DNA of 38,701 bases. Source: an uncultured Bacilli bacterium. GTDB taxonomy: Bacteria; Bacillota_I; Bacilli_A; RF39; UBA660. Shown here in pieces: positions 14,061-22,827 of the stretch. The DNA is taken from the NCBI GenBank assembly GCA_934162325.1, contig CAKPIH010000008.1:1-38701 (forward strand), given 5' to 3'. Every line of letters begins with the position of its first letter. The first letter of the stretch is position 1. The notes under the pieces are model-generated. The model did no database searches and had not been told where the DNA came from. It worked only from the letters and a program-made list of their open reading frames with translations. Position numbers and translations under genes: made by a program.

Positions 14061-16028
14061 TTATAAATTATTCTTTATTTTTATTACTAAATCAGTCATA
14101 TCTAATTCAAAGAAATTTAATACTTCTTTTTCACTACCACTCTTACCAAAAGTTGGTATGTTAACAAGGTCTTCATCAGATGAGATAAAGCGATACCAAT
14201 TGGCATCATTTGATAATTCAATAACCATACGACGATATCCTGTTGGTAAGACCTGCTCCTGATAATCTTTGTCTTGTTTTAGAAATAAATTCATATTAGG
14301 CATTGATACTACTCTGGCTTCAATATAATTCTTTAGTAATTCTTCTTTTATATTAACCGCTAATTCTACTTCACTACCTGTTGCTATTATTACTAGGTCT
14401 AATCTTGTTCTTACTTCACTAATTACGTAACCACCACGCGCTACTTTGTTTGGATTAGTGTATTTCATTGTGTTGTTATGACCACGAGGTAATATTAAGG
14501 CTGCTGGTTTACCTTCTCTTAGAATATTTGTCCAAGAACCCATTAGTTCTTTATAATCAGCGGGTCTATATACTGATAAATTAGGTATGCTTCTTAAGGC
14601 TCCTAGTTGTTCTACGGGTTCATGAGTTGGTCCATCCTCTCCTACTCTAACACTATCATGAGTAAAGATATAGGTTACTGGTAAGTTCATCATGGCACTC
14701 ATTCTAATAGATGGTTTCATATAATCAGAAAAGGCTAAGAATGTACTTCCATAACTACGAATATTAGTTAAAGCTAAACCATTTAAGACTGCTCCCATAA
14801 GATTCTCTCTAACTCCAAAGTTAATATTACGACCAGAATAATCATCTACTGAGAACTCATTCTTTCCTTTTAGATATGTCTTAGTACTACAGAATAAATC
14901 AGCTGAACCTCCCATAAAGTTTGGTATAAAGGTACTAATAACATTCATTATCTGATAATTTATATCACGCATAGCTTTATCTTCAAATATCTTACTAGTA
15001 TCAATAACTGCTGCTATATCAAGAGATATTTTTTCATTTTCTATTACTAAATTTATTTTATCTCTTTCACTATCAGTAGCATTAGCTATATACATTTCAT
15101 ATTCAGAATACCAATTGCGATAATAATCTTCAGTTCCATCTTTAATAAACTTCATAGCATTATTTCGATCATTTTCACTATAGGTAAAGGCTGGTCCTCC
15201 TTTTAATTTTGTTCTTATTTCTTCTAGGTCTTCTTTATCTAGATTAGAATGGATACGATTGGTTCCTTCATACTTAGAATATATACCTAGGGTTGTTTTT
15301 ATTTCTATTAATACTGGTTTCTTACTCTTTTTGGCTTTTTCGATAGCATTAGATATTTCACCAATATTTTCGCCATCTTTTACTTTAATTACTTCCCAGT
15401 TCATTGAAGCAAATCTATCAGGAATATTTTCATACATAGCTTTATCTAAATCACCATCAGCAGTTACACCATTGGAGTCATATAGAACAATTAAATTATC
15501 TAATCCTAGATTGCCCGCTAGGGAAGCTGCTTCATAAGATATTCCTTCCATTAGGTCACCATCAGATACTAAGGTATATATCTTATAGTCAAAGACAATG
15601 TTTTTCTTTTTATTAAAGGTGCTTTCTAAATATTTTTCACCAATAGCTAATCCTACTGATGTAGCAAAGCCTTCTCCTAATGGACCTGTTGTTACTTCAA
15701 TACGATTATTTAAATTATATTCAGGATGACCAGTACACTGAGAATTTATTTTACGAAAATTTTTTAATTCTTCTAGATTAAATTCATCTAATAGATAATA
15801 TAATGTACTATATAATAAGGCTGAACCATGACCTGCACTTAATACAAATCTATCTCTATTACACCATGCTTTTCTTTCTAAATCAAATTTTAGGTGATAT
15901 GCAAATAATGTATATAGTGTGGGAGCGGCATCTAGAGCTATTCCTGGATGACCAGAACCTGCTGTATTTATCATATCTAGTGCTAATAATCTTATATCAT
16001 TTACAATTCTTTTTTCATTTAGTTTCAT
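14061..16028 (-). CDS. tkt: Transketolase
   Basis: 655 residues from MKLNEKRIVNDIRLLALDMI at 16028. The open frame runs 33 nt further upstream, but the purine-rich AAGGTAGG lies just before this Met and homologues start here. TPP enzyme of the non-oxidative pentose phosphate pathway. Seen: GSGHPGIALDAAP near the N-terminus, the TPP motif SDGDLMEGISYEAA...NLIVLYDSNG, the Pyr domain with THDSVRVGEDGPTHEP, and a C-terminal domain. The usual GDGDLMEG is SDGDLMEG here. It starts the tkt-sirA-yneF unit. Confidence 0.96.
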   Translation of the reverse strand: MKLNEKRIVNDIRLLALDMINTAGSGHPGIALDAAPTLYTLFAYHLKFDLERKAWCNRDRFVLSAGHGSALLYSTLYYLLDEFNLEELKNFRKINSQCTGHPEYNLNNRIEVTTGPLGEGFATSVGLAIGEKYLESTFNKKKNIVFDYKIYTLVSDGDLMEGISYEAASLAGNLGLDNLIVLYDSNGVTADGDLDKAMYENIPDRFASMNWEVIKVKDGENIGEISNAIEKAKKSKKPVLIEIKTTLGIYSKYEGTNRIHSNLDKEDLEEIRTKLKGGPAFTYSENDRNNAMKFIKDGTEDYYRNWYSEYEMYIANATDSERDKINLVIENEKISLDIAAVIDTSKIFEDKAMRDINYQIMNVISTFIPNFMGGSADLFCSTKTYLKGKNEFSVDDYSGRNINFGVRENLMGAVLNGLALTNIRSYGSTFLAFSDYMKPSIRMSAMMNLPVTYIFTHDSVRVGEDGPTHEPVEQLGALRSIPNLSVYRPADYKELMGSWTNILREGKPAALILPRGHNNTMKYTNPNKVARGGYVISEVRTRLDLVIIATGSEVELAVNIKEELLKNYIEARVVSMPNMNLFLKQDKDYQEQVLPTGYRRMVIELSNDANWYRFISSDEDLVNIPTFGKSGSEKEVLNFFELDMTDLVIKIKNNL

Positions 16029-16128
16029 ATTTCTACCTACCTTATAATTTAATTCTATCATAATTTAGTGGAAAATAAAAGAAGAAATGTTATTTTCTCC
16101 TTTAGTTATGGGTTTTTATGTAAACTAT

Positions 16129-16704
16129 TTAATTGACTTCAAGTAATTTTTTTATTTTTAAGAAGAATGATTCTTTTTCGTCTTTCTTTGTTACTTCAAG
16201 TAATTTTTTAAATAATCTTATTTCATTTTTTTTAAAGACTACTTCTTTAGAACCTACTTCAATTAATCTTATTACTTCTTCTATTTTATACCATCTTACA
16301 AAACTTAATTCTTCTTTTTGAATTGTAAAGTCTTCAGTCTTTTGATTACATATTACATAATATGGATACATATAATGATTGTTATATTTCTCTTCGACTA
16401 AATACTTATCACAAAGTGGATGAAGATCTTCTTTTTTTATTTTTAATCCTACTTCTTCTTTAGTTTCTCTTACAGCACATGTTAATATATCTTCACGATA
16501 TGATTGATGACCGGCTATTACTCCTAATTTATTGGGACAAAATCTTCGATTCTTACTTCTTCTTTGAAGTAATACTTCTCCTTTATCATTTATGATATAT
16601 ATAGTTACTTCATTATGTAATTTACCTCTATTATGTAATTCTTCTCTTTCTATTATTTCATTAGTATCATTTCCTAGTTTGTCTACTACCCTTAATAATT
16701 CCAT
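16129..16704 (-). CDS. Nudix hydrolase (YfcD/IPP isomerase-like)
   Basis: 191 residues. The Nudix box is complete: GHQSYRE, seven residues, RETKEEVGL. Before it, LHNEVTIYIINDKGEVLLQRRS and CPNKLGVIAG are typical of the YfcD/IDI-like branch, which hydrolyses nucleotide-type diphosphates; the substrate is unknown. A GTG at 16713 is in frame, but the SD AGGTGAT is spaced for the ATG at 16704. The C-terminus is a Lys-rich helix (KKDEKESFFLKIKKLLEVN). It is separated from tkt by about 100 bp. Confidence 0.9.
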   Translation of the reverse strand: MELLRVVDKLGNDTNEIIEREELHNRGKLHNEVTIYIINDKGEVLLQRRSKNRRFCPNKLGVIAGHQSYREDILTCAVRETKEEVGLKIKKEDLHPLCDKYLVEEKYNNHYMYPYYVICNQKTEDFTIQKEELSFVRWYKIEEVIRLIEVGSKEVVFKKNEIRLFKKLLEVTKKDEKESFFLKIKKLLEVN

Positions 16705-16766
16705 TCTTATCACCTACGCTACTCTTATAGTATATCATAGTTTTAATATTTTTTACATAGTTTTTA

Positions 16767-16831
16767 ATCATAGAGACTATACTTAGGCTTTATGATTCCT
16801 AATGAAGACTTATCTTATAAAGCTTCATAGG
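16767..16831 (+). other. Paired-hairpin element, copy D
   Basis: Hairpin 1 (16767-16796): 9 outer pairs including one G.T, A.G mismatch in GAC/GGC, inner pairs CTA/TAG. One nt later hairpin 2 (16798-16831): exactly 34 nt with an unpaired A at position 5, as in copy A hairpin 2, and the same A.G position (here GAC/AGC). It lies between the cysS end and the Nudix gene start. Confidence 0.55.
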
Positions 16832-16848
16832 CAAAAAAGAAAGAACTC

Positions 16849-18246
16849 TTATTTATTAATTTTATAAGTAGTTCCTTCTCTTGTATCAATTAATTCTATA
16901 CCTTTAGTTAATAGTTCATCTCTAATAGCATCTGATAATGCATAATCTTTATTTTGCTTAGCTATTTTTCTTTCTTCTATTTTATCTTGAATATATTTTT
17001 CTAGTTCTGAATCTATATTATTATCTTCTTTAATTAAGTCAAGGCTTAATATTTTATCAAAGTCTTCAATTAAATATCTTTTTGTAGTACCATTTACGGT
17101 ATCATCTTTTATTAAATCATATAGTACTGTTATGCTATTAGCGGTATTTAAATCATTAGATAATTCTTCTTTAAATCTATCTTGATATTCTTTTACTTTA
17201 TCTTCTTGGAGACTACCTTCTTCTTTAATTAAAGATATCTTATTTATTAATTTATTATATTGATTTTGTACTTGTTCTAAAACAGAATATGAGAAGACTA
17301 ATTGTTTACGATAATGACTTTGAAGGCACATAAATCTAAAGGCTAATGGATTATAACCATCTTCTTTTAAAACACTTACTGATAAGACTGCTCCTTTACT
17401 CTTACTCATTTTACCTGATTCATCCATAAGATGTTCATTATGAAACCAATAATTACACCATTTATGTCCTAGATATGCTTCACTTTGAGCTATTTCATTG
17501 GTATGATGTGGAAAAATATTATCTACTCCTCCACCATGAATATCAAGATGTTCACCAAGATATTTTAAACTAATTCCAGTACATTCTATATGCCAACCGG
17601 GATAACCTACTCCAAATGGTGAATCCCATTTTAAGTCTTGATCTTCAAACTTACTCTTAGTAAACCATAAGGCAAAGTCTGCTTGATTTCTCTTATTATC
17701 ATCAAAGTCTACTCCTTCACGAACTCCAACGACCATATCATCTTCTTTATGGTTAGTTAATTTATAGTAATCTTCTAATTTACTTACATCAAAGTAAACA
17801 TTACCTCCAGCTTCATAAGCATAACCATCCTTTAGTAACTTGGATATTATTTTAATATATTCATCAATATTATCAGTAGCAGGACTTACTACATCTGGTC
17901 TACGACAATTTAACATATCAAAATCTTTAAAGAAAGCATCAGTATAAAACTTGGCTATATCCATAACTGATTTATGTTCTTTCTTAGCACTGGCTACCAT
18001 TTTATCTTCACCGGAGTCAGAGTCACTCTTTAAATGTCCAACATCAGTAATATTCATTACTCTTTTTACATCATAACCTAAATATCTTAAAGTCTTATCT
18101 AAAATATCATGACCTATATAATTACGCATATTACCTATATGAGCATAATGATATACTGTTGGACCACATGTATAGAAGCCTACTTTATTACCTTCATATG
18201 GTATAAATTCTTCTTTTTGTCTTGTTAATGTGTTATATAATTTCAT
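16849..18246 (-). CDS. cysS: Cysteinyl-tRNA synthetase
   Basis: 465 residues, normal for bacterial CysRS, a class I enzyme charging tRNA-Cys. Seen: FYTCGPTVYHYAHIGN (zinc ligand Cys27, HIGH motif 36-39), a zinc/active-site segment GWHIECTG and DIHGGGVDNIFPHHTNE, and the KMSKSKG loop. The C-terminal domain recognises the anticodon. SD TAGGAGG. It is preceded by a leader peptide with tandem Cys codons and an intrinsic terminator, so expression should respond to charged Cys-tRNA. Confidence 0.97.
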   Translation of the reverse strand: MKLYNTLTRQKEEFIPYEGNKVGFYTCGPTVYHYAHIGNMRNYIGHDILDKTLRYLGYDVKRVMNITDVGHLKSDSDSGEDKMVASAKKEHKSVMDIAKFYTDAFFKDFDMLNCRRPDVVSPATDNIDEYIKIISKLLKDGYAYEAGGNVYFDVSKLEDYYKLTNHKEDDMVVGVREGVDFDDNKRNQADFALWFTKSKFEDQDLKWDSPFGVGYPGWHIECTGISLKYLGEHLDIHGGGVDNIFPHHTNEIAQSEAYLGHKWCNYWFHNEHLMDESGKMSKSKGAVLSVSVLKEDGYNPLAFRFMCLQSHYRKQLVFSYSVLEQVQNQYNKLINKISLIKEEGSLQEDKVKEYQDRFKEELSNDLNTANSITVLYDLIKDDTVNGTTKRYLIEDFDKILSLDLIKEDNNIDSELEKYIQDKIEERKIAKQNKDYALSDAIRDELLTKGIELIDTREGTTYKINK

Positions 18247-18288
18247 TTTAATCCTCCTAATTATTATATTTTTATTTATTATATAAAA

Positions 18289-18312
18289 GAACTTATCTAT
18301 TATGATAAGTCC
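18289..18312 (-). terminator. Attenuator terminator in the cysS leader
   Basis: On the minus strand GGACTTATC pairs with GATAAGTTC (one G.T) around ATAATA, then a TTTTATAT run (18281-18288), 43 nt before the cysS start. The 5' arm (GACTTATC, 18304-18311) is also complementary over 8 nt to GATAGGTC in the leader (18354-18361), which gives the alternative antiterminator. Confidence 0.8.
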
Positions 18313-18328
18313 TCTTCGTATACTTTAT

Positions 18329-18409
18329 TTATCTTGTTAAGCATAAGGAAATAGACCTATCATTTAATAGATCTTGACAACACATTTTATTAGTAGTAAG
18401 TCTATTCAT
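18329..18409 (-). CDS. Cys-codon leader peptide controlling cysS
   Basis: A 26-residue ORF starting MNRLTTNKMCCQDLLND, with SD AAAGGA 9 nt before the ATG. It has tandem Cys codons 10-11 (TGT TGT at 18377-18382) and a third Cys at 23. Just after the tandem pair comes a hairpin, AGATCTAT (18367-18374) with ATAGGTCT (18353-18360). A ribosome stalled at the Cys codons would cover the first arm, free the second to pair with the terminator's 5' arm, and allow read-through into cysS. A moving ribosome lets the terminator form. The logic is that of trp/his attenuators. No T-box sequence (AGGGTGG-like) is present. Confidence 0.78.
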   Translation of the reverse strand: MNRLTTNKMCCQDLLNDRSISLCLTR

Positions 18410-18435
18410 AGTATCTCTTCCTTTCTTACAATATT

Positions 18436-18464
18436 ATTTTATAATAAATTATTTATTTAGTCAA
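18436..18464 (-). promoter_or_regulatory. cysS leader promoter
   Basis: TTGACT (18459-18464), 17 bp, TAAAAT (18436-18441) on the minus strand, about 20 nt before the leader peptide's start codon. Confidence 0.75.
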
Positions 18465-18487
18465 TGTTATTTATAGAAAAAGGAAGA

Positions 18488-19543
18488 TTATTTTTCTTCC
18501 TTCTTCTTATCATGATTCCATATTATATTTGTTTTTAATACTAATAGTAATGTAAGGATAAATAATATTACATATATTATAATACCATATTTATTAGTTC
18601 CTAACATCTTATTACCTACAGCATATAGTATAGATGCTATAGCAAATAAAATATCTACAAAATATATTATTAAAACTGTCTTTCTTTGAGATAATCTTAA
18701 TTTTAATAACTGATGATGTAAATGATTTTTATCTGGTTCTCCTAGTGGTTTATGATTTATTAATCTTCTTAATATAGCAAATAATGTATCCATAATAGGT
18801 ATTGCAAGTAATAACATTGGTACTAGAAATGATGTTAATGTTATATTTTTAAATCCTAATAAAGCTATTACAGCGATTATATAACCTAAGAACATACTAC
18901 CAGAATCACCCATAAATATTTTAGCAGGATTAAAGTTATGAACTAAGAATCCTAAGGTGCTTCCTAACATTATGAATGTTAAAATTATATCTAAACCATT
19001 AGAATTATTAAGTAACATAGCAATAACTCCTATTGTTAGGAAATAAATACTTGCTATTCCTGATGATAATCCATCTAATCCATCAATTAAATTGATACAA
19101 TTAATTATTGCTACAATAAATATTATAGTTATTGGATATGCTAATATACCAAAATCTATATATAAGCCAAATGCTGATATGTCTTGCAATAATATTCCTC
19201 CATATAATGGTACTATAGAGGCTCCTACTGTTTGAGCAAGTAATTTCCATTTAGCAGGTACTGGTTTTATATCATCAAAAATACCAGTAACTAATATGAT
19301 AAAACTTCCTATTAAGATAGCATTCATTTGAACTGAATGAACACCAAATAACATATATCCTAGTAAAAAGCCAGCATATATACCAAGGCCTCCCAATCTA
19401 GGAATAGGAACCTTATGTACCTTTCTAGCATTCGGTATATCCATCGCTCCAATAAATTCTGCTATTTTCTTTACTACTGGTATAAATAGTGCAACAAAAA
19501 CAAATGTTACTAATACCATTAATAATACATTTTTTATTTCCAT
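18488..19543 (-). CDS. tagO: Undecaprenyl-phosphate GlcNAc-1-phosphate transferase (TagO/WecA family)
   Basis: 351 residues, a polytopic membrane enzyme (about 10-11 segments) of the MraY/WecA family. Cytoplasmic signatures seen: KVHKVPIPRLGGLGI after the first helix, LVTGIFDDI, NCINLIDGLDGLSSGI, KIFMGDSGSMFLG, and the His-rich loop PDKNHLHHQLL. It transfers GlcNAc-1-P from UDP-GlcNAc to undecaprenyl phosphate, the first step for wall teichoic acid and similar polymers. It has its own promoter although it lies downstream of the 2-epimerase gene. MraY itself is excluded by the WecA-type loops. Confidence 0.9.
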   Translation of the reverse strand: MEIKNVLLMVLVTFVFVALFIPVVKKIAEFIGAMDIPNARKVHKVPIPRLGGLGIYAGFLLGYMLFGVHSVQMNAILIGSFIILVTGIFDDIKPVPAKWKLLAQTVGASIVPLYGGILLQDISAFGLYIDFGILAYPITIIFIVAIINCINLIDGLDGLSSGIASIYFLTIGVIAMLLNNSNGLDIILTFIMLGSTLGFLVHNFNPAKIFMGDSGSMFLGYIIAVIALLGFKNITLTSFLVPMLLLAIPIMDTLFAILRRLINHKPLGEPDKNHLHHQLLKLRLSQRKTVLIIYFVDILFAIASILYAVGNKMLGTNKYGIIIYVILFILTLLLVLKTNIIWNHDKKKEEK

Positions 19544-19579
19544 AATTAATACAACTCCTCAAAAATTTAATACATTTAT

Positions 19580-19608
19580 ATTATATAACATATTTTGTTT
19601 TTTATCAA
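19580..19608 (-). promoter_or_regulatory. Promoter of the tagO-like gene
   Basis: TTGATA (19603-19608), 17 bp, TATAAT (19580-19585) on the minus strand, a near-perfect sigma-A site directly after the epimerase gene. Confidence 0.75.
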
Positions 19609-19613
19609 TTATA

Positions 19614-20726
19614 TTAGATATTATTACTAGTGTATTTATCAATTATTGCATCTACTATATACTTGCTAGTAAAACCATCGCCATATGGATTTGATGCATG
19701 ACTCATCTTATCATACTCTTCTTTATCATCTAATAATTTTTTTGTTTCTCTGTATATTGTTTCTTCATCAGTTCCTACTAATTTTAGTGTTCCTGCTGCT
19801 ATTCCTTCTGGTCTTTCTGTTGTATCTCTTAATACTAAAACTGGTTTTCCAAGAGATGGAGCTTCTTCTTGAATGCCACCAGAATCTGTTAAGATTATAT
19901 AACTTTTATTTTGAAAATTATGAAAATCAATTACTTCCAATGGCTCAATTAGTCTTACTCTATCAATTCCTTCAAATACTTCATTTGCTACTTCTCTTAC
20001 TTTTGGATTTAAGTGTATTGGATATACAACTTTAACATCTGGATATTCTTCAACAATTCTCTTTACTGCTTTAAATATATGTCTCATTGGTTCTCCTAGA
20101 TTCTCTCTTCTATGAGCAGTTAATAATATTAATTTATCGTTTCCAATCCAATCAAAGATTTCATTGTTATAATCTTCTTTAATGGTTGTTTTCATGGCAT
20201 CGATAGCAGTATTTCCTGTTACATATATTTTATCCTCTGATATGTTTTCTTGTAATAAATTATTTTTGCTTACTTCTGTTGGTGCAAAATACATATCTGT
20301 CATTCTATCAACCATTTGTCTATTCATTTCTTCTGGGAATGGTGAATATTTATCCCATGTTCTAAGTCCTGCTTCAACATGTCCAATATCTACTCCATTG
20401 TAGAAGGCTGCTAATGCACCTGCAAATGTTGTTGTTGTATCACCATGAACTAATATAATATTAGGATTTTCTTTTTTTATTACTTCTTCAAGTCCCAATA
20501 ATACTCTAGATGTTATTTCAGATAATGTTTGTCCTTGTTTCATGATATTTAAATCATAATCTGGTTTAATATTAAATACTGTTAACACCTGATCTAACAT
20601 TTCTCTATGTTGTGCTGTTACACATACTACACTTTCAATTTCTTTTCTTCCCTCTAATTCTTTTACCAATGGAGCCATCTTTATAGCTTCTGGTCTTGTT
20701 CCGAATATTGTCATTACTTTAATCAT
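19614..20726 (-). CDS. wecB: UDP-N-acetylglucosamine 2-epimerase (non-hydrolysing)
   Basis: 370 residues from MIKVMTIFGTRPEAIKMAPL at 20726; the SD AAAGGAG is 8 nt upstream, so the longer open frame to 20762 is not used. It converts UDP-GlcNAc to UDP-ManNAc (MnaA/WecB). Motifs seen: FGTRPEAIK, VHGDTTTTFAGALAAFYN, GHVEAGLRTWDKYSPFPEE, TAHRRENLGEP, and ILTDSGGIQEEAPSLGKPVLVLRD. It supplies the ManNAc donor for the TagA-like transferase in the same cluster. Confidence 0.96.
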   Translation of the reverse strand: MIKVMTIFGTRPEAIKMAPLVKELEGRKEIESVVCVTAQHREMLDQVLTVFNIKPDYDLNIMKQGQTLSEITSRVLLGLEEVIKKENPNIILVHGDTTTTFAGALAAFYNGVDIGHVEAGLRTWDKYSPFPEEMNRQMVDRMTDMYFAPTEVSKNNLLQENISEDKIYVTGNTAIDAMKTTIKEDYNNEIFDWIGNDKLILLTAHRRENLGEPMRHIFKAVKRIVEEYPDVKVVYPIHLNPKVREVANEVFEGIDRVRLIEPLEVIDFHNFQNKSYIILTDSGGIQEEAPSLGKPVLVLRDTTERPEGIAAGTLKLVGTDEETIYRETKKLLDDKEEYDKMSHASNPYGDGFTSKYIVDAIIDKYTSNNI

Positions 20727-22470
20727 TACTTCTTCTCCTTTGTTTTTTATTATTTGATTCATAAGCAGTTATTAATGGAATTAATATTAATAACGGCATA
20801 CATGTAAATAAACCATATACATATCTTAATTCACAAAAAACTGGTGTCGCTGCCATTATTGATAACCATAATCCGAAAAGTGGAACATAACATAATAAAA
20901 TCTTTCTATTATAAAATGCTGTAGCAAATGTTGAAATCAAAAGGAAAATAAATGTTAGGCCGACACTCCATAATAGATTTGATAATGGAAGTTTTTTACT
21001 TTTTACACCATCTATAACAAAATTGTACCAACTTGGTGTTAATGGACTACTATAAACATTTTCTTCTTCAAACATTCCAGTTGATTCGCCACCAGTTGAC
21101 CAATAAATTATGTCTGGATACCAATATCCTATCGTTTCCATCATATATGCCTCAATATATACTTTTGGATATTTTTTTAATAAATTAAAATATGTCTGGA
21201 TAAATTCTTTTTTCTTTTCTTTCAAAACATCATTATCTGTTATTCGCTTAATTGGATCGCTTGTAATACTACTGTAGTCTGTTGCTACTTTATCATATTC
21301 CCATAGTTCCTCTAAAAATTTCTTATCATTATCACTTATATTATAATCTAACGCAATTACTCTTGCAATTTGTTGAAGTGGAATTGAATATGCCTCGGCA
21401 GTTTTCGACTTTGCAACATTAAAATAATTAAATACTGGTCCTTTAATAATAAAGTAGAATACAACTAGAATTGTACAGATAATACTCATCATTTTTCTTT
21501 TATCTTTTAAAAATATTATTATAAATGGTATTGTAAAAATAAATATATATATTCCATTATTTCTAAAAAACATTATTATCAGTACACTAATTATAAATAA
21601 CACTATATTGCCTTTATTAACCTTTTTGTTAGTTACAAAATCATATAATGATATAAATAATGATGCGAATGCAGTACCAAACATTATGTCACGCCAAAGA
21701 GTAACACTATAATGACCGAACAAAGGAGTAAAACCATATATAAAAGCAATTAACAAACAAACTTTTTTAGATAATCCTTTATTATATAAATATCTAATTA
21801 CTATCGTAAATATTATACTAACGCAAATCATTTGAACAATTGTAGAAAAGGCAACAGCAGAGTTTAAATCATTAAATAACGCTTTACCAAGATGAAAGAA
21901 TATTCCAAAGAACCAAGTATGTCCAAATGTATGAAAATCACTCAAAATAAAGTTATTTGCATAATGAATAACATAATAAGAATCAGGAGTCATTATCGCT
22001 GGATAAAATCTGATAAAATATAAAAAATTACCAAAGAAAATTATTAACATCACAATAACAAATTCTTTTTTCTTCATTTTATTATTTTCATTTAGTTTTA
22101 ATACATCTTTTAACTTTGGCATTAAAGTTTTAAATAATGTAAAAAATAATGTCGTAAAGCCAATAAGCATTACTACTACACATAATATTTTTTTGTAATT
22201 AAAAATATTAGATGGTGCTTCATAAATGTATCTACTTACAATATTTCCTATTGATAGGATTACTCCTAATAAGCAGCTTAATATAAGAGAATATTTTGCT
22301 GTTTTTTTATCGCACTTTAAATTGAACTTATTATAAAAATAGTATATTGCAAAAAACAATAATGTAATAAATATATTGTACGAATTTCCATTCAAAAACT
22401 CATTATTGTATATCAATATTGCGACAAATGTTAATACTGATAATGCAATGTTAAATAATTTTTTTTTCAT
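20719..22470 (-). CDS. Polytopic membrane protein, DUF6020/GT-C glycosyltransferase-like
   Basis: 583 residues with about 12-13 membrane segments. After an N-terminal set of four helices there is an extracytoplasmic phrase typical of the DUF6020 family and GT-C-like enzymes: FYPAIMTPDSYYVIHYAN followed by FHTFGHTWFFG, with the acidic TPDS where GT-C enzymes place a catalytic acid. A large outside loop (about residues 380-490) precedes the last helices. GT-C proteins use polyprenyl-phosphate sugars outside the membrane, which fits the GT2 and SMR-like genes upstream. Its start overlaps the SMR-like gene's stop (ATGA), and its end overlaps the epimerase start region by a few bases. Confidence 0.7.
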   Translation of the reverse strand: MKKKLFNIALSVLTFVAILIYNNEFLNGNSYNIFITLLFFAIYYFYNKFNLKCDKKTAKYSLILSCLLGVILSIGNIVSRYIYEAPSNIFNYKKILCVVVMLIGFTTLFFTLFKTLMPKLKDVLKLNENNKMKKKEFVIVMLIIFFGNFLYFIRFYPAIMTPDSYYVIHYANNFILSDFHTFGHTWFFGIFFHLGKALFNDLNSAVAFSTIVQMICVSIIFTIVIRYLYNKGLSKKVCLLIAFIYGFTPLFGHYSVTLWRDIMFGTAFASLFISLYDFVTNKKVNKGNIVLFIISVLIIMFFRNNGIYIFIFTIPFIIIFLKDKRKMMSIICTILVVFYFIIKGPVFNYFNVAKSKTAEAYSIPLQQIARVIALDYNISDNDKKFLEELWEYDKVATDYSSITSDPIKRITDNDVLKEKKKEFIQTYFNLLKKYPKVYIEAYMMETIGYWYPDIIYWSTGGESTGMFEEENVYSSPLTPSWYNFVIDGVKSKKLPLSNLLWSVGLTFIFLLISTFATAFYNRKILLCYVPLFGLWLSIMAATPVFCELRYVYGLFTCMPLLILIPLITAYESNNKKQRRRSND

Positions 22471-22826
22471 TGTTTACCTCCCCATGTCATAATACATACC
22501 CCAAATATTATAATAAATATACCTATACCTTGCACTAGTGTTATTTTTTCTTTCAAAACTAGGCATGAACCAATAACTACCAATGTATTTACAATGGCTA
22601 CCGAAAGTGGCATTGCTATTGTTAGGTTTATTTTACTCACAATGAACATCCATAAAACAAAACTAAAACCATAACACAATAATCCTAATATCATTTTGAT
22701 AGAATAATTAATTGAAAGTCCAAATATATTTAATGTAAGATTGCTATTAGCACTACCTAGTTTAAATAATATTAAACCAGATGATGCTAAAAGTACATAA
22801 CAAGTAAACATAATTATTATCTTCAT
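22467..22826 (-). CDS. SMR/EamA-type four-helix membrane protein, possible lipid-sugar flippase subunit
   Basis: 119 residues from MKIIIMFTCYVLLASSG at 22826 (SD GAAGGA); the longer frame to 22853 overlaps the DUF2304 gene needlessly. Four membrane helices with INLTIAMPLSVAIVNTLVVIGS and LKEKITLVQGIGIFIIIFGV, the SMR/EamA half pattern seen in ArnE/ArnF. Placed between a polyprenyl-sugar GT2 and a GT-C-like protein, the most likely role is to flip an undecaprenyl-phosphate-linked sugar; drug efflux is the alternative. Confidence 0.75.
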   Translation of the reverse strand: MKIIIMFTCYVLLASSGLILFKLGSANSNLTLNIFGLSINYSIKMILGLLCYGFSFVLWMFIVSKINLTIAMPLSVAIVNTLVVIGSCLVLKEKITLVQGIGIFIIIFGVCIMTWGGKQ

Positions 22827-22827
22827 A

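Noticed and set aside
9556..14062. Shared 12-mer TTTTGTCGAATT after two stop codons (9556-9567, 14051-14062)
   Set aside because: Different position relative to the stop codons and no other support; probably chance in AT-rich DNA.
18289..18429. T-box riboswitch upstream of cysS
   Set aside because: No T-box core sequence (AGGGTGG-like) or specifier loop; the Cys-codon ORF and simple alternative hairpins explain the leader better.
19685..20035. Plus-strand Leu-rich ORF opposite the epimerase gene, and similar ORFs opposite other genes
   Set aside because: Composition is that expected from antisense of coding DNA; no SD and no family resemblance.
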